Of a stretch of 64,000 nucleotides of DNA, positions 61,156 through 64,000 are shown one piece after another. A model generated the notes under the pieces. That model made no database searches. It was given only the letters and a program-made list of their open reading frames with translations, and was not told the DNA's origin. This stretch comes from CALKWS01 sp051020515 (GTDB lineage Bacteria; Actinomycetota; Actinomycetes; Actinomycetales; Beutenbergiaceae). The stretch is taken from NCBI RefSeq assembly GCF_051020515.1, contig NZ_CP194857.1:2294001-2358000 (forward strand), read 5' to 3'. Numbering within the stretch: the first letter of the stretch is position 1; every line of letters begins with the position of its first letter. The position numbers and the translations under genes are program-made.

Positions 61156-61860
61156 ATGGCCGCCTTCTCGAACGCCCGCACCGCTCACAACGCGCAACCG
61201 CGAGGTGAGCAGATCGCCAGTTACGACACCTACGCCGAGGCGCAGCGGGCGGTGGACTTCCTGTCCGACAAGGAGTTCGCGGTCAAGGCCGTGACCATCG
61301 TGGGTACCGACCTGAAGATGGTCGAGCGCATCACCGGACGGTTGAACTACCCCCGAGCGGCTCTGTCCGGGGCGGCCTCGGGTGCCTGGTTCGGGTTGTT
61401 CGTCGGGTTGGTGCTGGCGCTCATCGGTGGTGGGAACCTGCTGAACACGCTGTTGTTCGCGCTGCTCATCGGTGCCGGGTTCGGGATGATGTTCGGTGTG
61501 ATCGCCTACGCCCTGACCGGCGGTAAGCGTGATTTCACCTCCTCCTCCCAGGTGGTGGCCTCCTCGTTCGCGTTGCTGTGCCTGCCCGAGAGTGCCGGTC
61601 AGGCCCGTCGGCTGCTGAGCGAACTCAACGGCGGCAACGTGAGCCCGGGGCTCACCCCGCATGCCACCCCGACCGCCCCCGAGGCGGACCGCACCGCCGC
61701 GTTCCGCCGGCCCAGTGCACCTGCCGGGCCGCCGCCCACTGGTGCGCAGCAGCCCTCCAACCCCGAACAGGCGCCCACGGTTCAGCAGCCTGCCGCGGGT
61801 GGGCAGCCGACGCAGCCCGCGGGGGAGGGCCAGGGGGAGGAACCCCCGGGCCAGCGCTGA
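61156..61860 (+). CDS. General stress protein 17M-like domain membrane protein
   Basis: A 234-aa protein. The N-terminal YflT/GSP17M domain (SYDTYAEAQRAVDFLSDKEF) is followed by two glycine-rich membrane helices (about 75-120, ALSGAASGAWFGLFVGLVLA) and a Pro/Gln/Ala-rich disordered C-terminus of about 80 aa. The family is stress-induced in Bacillus; its function is unknown here. Confidence 0.82.
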   Translation: MAAFSNARTAHNAQPRGEQIASYDTYAEAQRAVDFLSDKEFAVKAVTIVGTDLKMVERITGRLNYPRAALSGAASGAWFGLFVGLVLALIGGGNLLNTLLFALLIGAGFGMMFGVIAYALTGGKRDFTSSSQVVASSFALLCLPESAGQARRLLSELNGGNVSPGLTPHATPTAPEADRTAAFRRPSAPAGPPPTGAQQPSNPEQAPTVQQPAAGGQPTQPAGEGQGEEPPGQR

Positions 61861-61890
61861 GGATGAGCAGCGCCGGAGTCCAGTTGGGAC

Positions 61891-62343
61891 TCAGGGGCGC
61901 GCCCGCCGGCTGTGCCACAGCCCGATGAGCAACGCGAGCCCCCAGAGCACGAACAGCGGACCCCACAGGTAGGCGTGGCCCTGCTGGGCCTCGATATTCA
62001 CCGCACCCTGCGGGACGACCCACCCGGCCAGGACCGCGCCGGAGACGATGACGTTCAGCAGGCCGTAGACCACCAGGGCGGCACCGCCGGCCCAGGTCAG
62101 GTACCGCCACAGACCAAGCCCGGGCAGCACGCCGCGCTGGGCCAGCAGCGGTACCCAGGCCGCGATCAGTTTGACCGCCGCCACCGCCCACAGTCCCAGC
62201 GTGACCTGCACCGACGGCTCCGCGGCGGCGTCCACGGCCCACTGGCCCACGCTGGCCAGCATCCACGTACCGCCGAGCGCCCAGTACACACTCCATCCGC
62301 CGTGCACGGTGCCCAGCACCGCCGCCACCCAGAACCAGCCCAT
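61891..62343 (-). CDS. DUF3995 domain-containing membrane protein
   Basis: A 150-aa protein with four hydrophobic helices (GWFWVAAVLGTVHGGWSVYW, LGLWAVAAVKLIAAWVPLLA, AALVVYGLLNVIVSGAVLAG, GPLFVLWGLALLIGLW), the pattern of DUF3995. Function unknown. ATG 62343 has no ribosome-binding site, but GATAGT lies 8 nt upstream. Confidence 0.72.
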   Translation of the reverse strand: MGWFWVAAVLGTVHGGWSVYWALGGTWMLASVGQWAVDAAAEPSVQVTLGLWAVAAVKLIAAWVPLLAQRGVLPGLGLWRYLTWAGGAALVVYGLLNVIVSGAVLAGWVVPQGAVNIEAQQGHAYLWGPLFVLWGLALLIGLWHSRRARP

Positions 62344-62351
62344 GGGAGGCC

Positions 62352-62357
62352 ACTATC
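62352..62357 (-). promoter_or_regulatory. -10 hexamer, leaderless start of DUF3995 gene
   Basis: GATAGT on the minus strand, 8 nt before ATG 62343. Confidence 0.4.
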
Positions 62358-62493
62358 GCGCCTGTGCCCTGGTGCGGGCCAGAAGATTCTCCCGGCCGTG
62401 CCGAACACGCAGGCCCGCGGCAGTTCCGGTGCAGTGGCCGCGCCGCACGCAGCCGCGCCGCACGCGGCCGGGCCGCACGCAGCCGAGGCGCCT

Positions 62494-64000
62494 TCAGCCG
62501 CGCAGTGCGGCCATCCAGGCCTCGACGTCGTCGGGCTTGCGCGGTAGTGCTGCGGAGAGGTTCTCCACGCCGTCGGCGGTGACCAGGATGTCATCCTCGA
62601 TCCGCACCCCGATCCCGCGGTACTCATCCGGGACCGTGAGGTCGTCGGACTTGAAGTACAGGCCAGGTTCGATGGTGAAGATCATCCCGGGCCTGAGTTC
62701 GGCGTCCAGGTACATCTCCCGGCGGGCCTGGGCGCAGTCGTGCACATCCAGGCCCAGGTGGTGGGAGGTGCCATGCGGCATCCACCGGCGGTGCTGCTGG
62801 CCCTCGGGGCTCAGGCTGGTGGCGGCGTCCACCGGCAGCAGGCCCCACTCCTGCAGGCGGGTGGCGAGCACCTCCATGGCGGCGGCGTGCACATCGCGGA
62901 ACCTCAGCCCCGGGCGAGCGCTGGCGAAGGCGTGGTCGGCGGCATCCAGCACCGCGGTGTACACCTTGCGCTGGATGTCGGTGAAGGTCCCGTCCACCGG
63001 CAGGGTGCGGGTGATGTCGGCGGTGTACAGGGAGTCGACCTCGACCCCGGCGTCCACCAGCACCAGCTCCCCGGCGCGCACCTGTCCGTCGTTGCGGATC
63101 CAATGCAGGGTGGTGGCATGGTTCCCGGCGGCGGAGATGGTGTCATAGCCGATCCCGTTGCCGTGCTCACGGGCGCGGGCGAAGAAGGCGCCCTCGATCA
63201 CCCGCTCACCGCGGGGATGCCCGACGGCGCGGGGCAGGGACCGTGCCACCTCGCCGAAGGCGTCGATCGAGGCGTCCACGGCCTGGCGCATCTGCTCGAT
63301 CTCCCAGTCGTCCTTGGTCAGACGCAACTCGCTGAGCACCTCGGCCAGGGCCTCATCGGCCTGCTGGGCCTCCTCGGTGCTCATCTGGGTGCGCAGTTCC
63401 TGCACCCGCGCTTGCACCGCGGCGTCCGCACCGGGCACCACCCGGATGGTGATCTGGCCGGCGTCCTTACCGATCGCATCGTCCAGGGAGTCCACGTGCG
63501 CACACGCCAGACCGGTGCGAGCCTCGATGTCGGCCAGACCGGGGCGGCGCCCGATCCAGAACTCCCCGTAGCGGGCGTCGGCGTAGAACTCCTCCGAGTC
63601 CCGCCCGCCCTGGGGGCGGAAGTACAGCGTGGCCTCGTGGGCGCCCTCGTCCTGCGGTTCGAGCACCAGCACCGCCCCCGGCTCCTCGTCGGTGCCCAGG
63701 CCGGTCAGGTGCGCGAAGGCGCTGTGCGGGCGGAACCGGTAGTCGGTGTCATTGGAGCGCACCTTGAGGTCCCCGGCCGGGATCACCAGCCGTTCGCCGG
63801 GGAAGGCCGCGCTCAGGGCGGCCCGACGGGCCGGGGTGTAGTCGGCCACCTGCTCGCGGGCCGGGGGCTGTTCCTCGCGCGGGGCCCAGCCGGAGGCGAT
63901 GAAGTCCCGGAAGGCGGCGGAGGTGGGCCGCTGCGAACGGTTCGAGCCGCGGCTGGACACGTCCTGCTTGCCGGTCTGCTCGGTTTCCGGGGCGTTCTGA
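62494..64000 (-). CDS. pepP: Aminopeptidase P family protein (partial at window edge)
   Basis: M24B Xaa-Pro aminopeptidase of at least 489 aa. The N-terminal creatinase-like domain (TDYRFRPHSAFAHLTGLGTD) is followed by the pita-bread domain with metal ligands in LVDAGVEVDSLYTADITRTL (two Asp), GTSHHLGLDVHD (His), FTIEPGLYF (Glu) and GVRIEDDILV (Glu). It cleaves X-Pro peptides in the cytoplasm. The frame stays open upstream of GTG 63960 to the window edge, and relatives have a longer N-terminus, so the true start probably lies beyond 64000. Confidence 0.88.
   Translation of the reverse strand, partial: QNAPETEQTGKQDVSSRGSNRSQRPTSAAFRDFIASGWAPREEQPPAREQVADYTPARRAALSAAFPGERLVIPAGDLKVRSNDTDYRFRPHSAFAHLTGLGTDEEPGAVLVLEPQDEGAHEATLYFRPQGGRDSEEFYADARYGEFWIGRRPGLADIEARTGLACAHVDSLDDAIGKDAGQITIRVVPGADAAVQARVQELRTQMSTEEAQQADEALAEVLSELRLTKDDWEIEQMRQAVDASIDAFGEVARSLPRAVGHPRGERVIEGAFFARAREHGNGIGYDTISAAGNHATTLHWIRNDGQVRAGELVLVDAGVEVDSLYTADITRTLPVDGTFTDIQRKVYTAVLDAADHAFASARPGLRFRDVHAAAMEVLATRLQEWGLLPVDAATSLSPEGQQHRRWMPHGTSHHLGLDVHDCAQARREMYLDAELRPGMIFTIEPGLYFKSDDLTVPDEYRGIGVRIEDDILVTADGVENLSAALPRKPDDVEAWMAALRG

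Noticed and set aside
1..64000. tRNA, rRNA, integrase, transposase or phage genes
   Set aside because: Scanned for T-loop sequences, transposase and integrase motifs and found none. The window looks like chromosomal core with metabolic operons.

Overview
The window is high-GC (about 70 percent), densely coded bacterial DNA from an actinobacterium, most likely a Micrococcales-type genome (inferred from DUF3117, an LpdA-type quinone reductase, TatB, the deoC/two-ALDH arrangement, start codon use and many leaderless genes; I could not run a taxonomic search). I see no rRNA, tRNA, insertion sequence, prophage or CRISPR array.

Layout. 1-12.5 kb: one long plus-strand operon with a Liv-type ABC importer, an acyl-CoA ligase, a TetR regulator fused in frame to 3-hydroxybutyrate dehydrogenase, an alpha/beta hydrolase, both subunits of a 3-oxoacid CoA-transferase, an acetyl-CoA acetyltransferase and a second alpha/beta hydrolase. 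Together these form a route from 3-hydroxybutyrate (or its esters or oligomers) through acetoacetate and acetoacetyl-CoA to acetyl-CoA. 12.5-19.8 kb: housekeeping genes (left-handed beta-helix protein, exonuclease III, galactokinase, 2'-5' RNA ligase family protein, YihY membrane protein, mannose-1-phosphate guanylyltransferase, M20 amidohydrolase). 19.9-27.2 kb: a BMP-type nucleoside ABC importer with cytidine deaminase and thymidine phosphorylase. 27.2-33.2 kb: a C39-like cysteine peptidase candidate, a DUF4037 protein, an SMP-30 family protein, an orphan ESX/WXG100-like pair with a long glycine-rich protein, and adenosine deaminase. 33.4-36.7 kb: a large STAND-TPR-SARP regulator with a 21-bp palindrome at its promoter. 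36.7-43.6 kb (minus): deoC with a full and a half-length aldehyde dehydrogenase, a methyltransferase, a phospho-sugar mutase and purine nucleoside phosphorylase. With the importer and the deaminases this makes a nearly complete nucleoside uptake and salvage/catabolism set. 43.7-54.7 kb: lpdA, dapE, LOG-family protein, DUF3117, leucyl aminopeptidase, hydrolase, O-methyltransferase, HtrA-type protease, tatB and mrp. 54.7-59.2 kb (minus): a SIS isomerase, ROK kinase, PfkB kinase, class II aldolase and DeoR operon resembling galactosamine/tagatose-6-phosphate catabolism. 59.2-64 kb: DUF1003, a soluble MgtE-N/CBS protein, a general stress protein, DUF3995 and an aminopeptidase P running off the window.

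Two features run through the whole window. (1) At least 14 genes carry single-base (or net one-base) frameshifts, 18 in all, mostly next to short G or C runs. Conserved motifs continue intact on both sides, so these look like sequencing or assembly errors rather than decay, and I annotate across them. (2) About 20 genes have an actinobacterial -10 hexamer (TANNNT-like) ending only 5-8 nt before the ATG/GTG, with no Shine-Dalgarno sequence. This points to widespread leaderless transcripts and was used to choose starts. Genes inside operons instead show 1-4 nt ATGA/GTGA overlaps.
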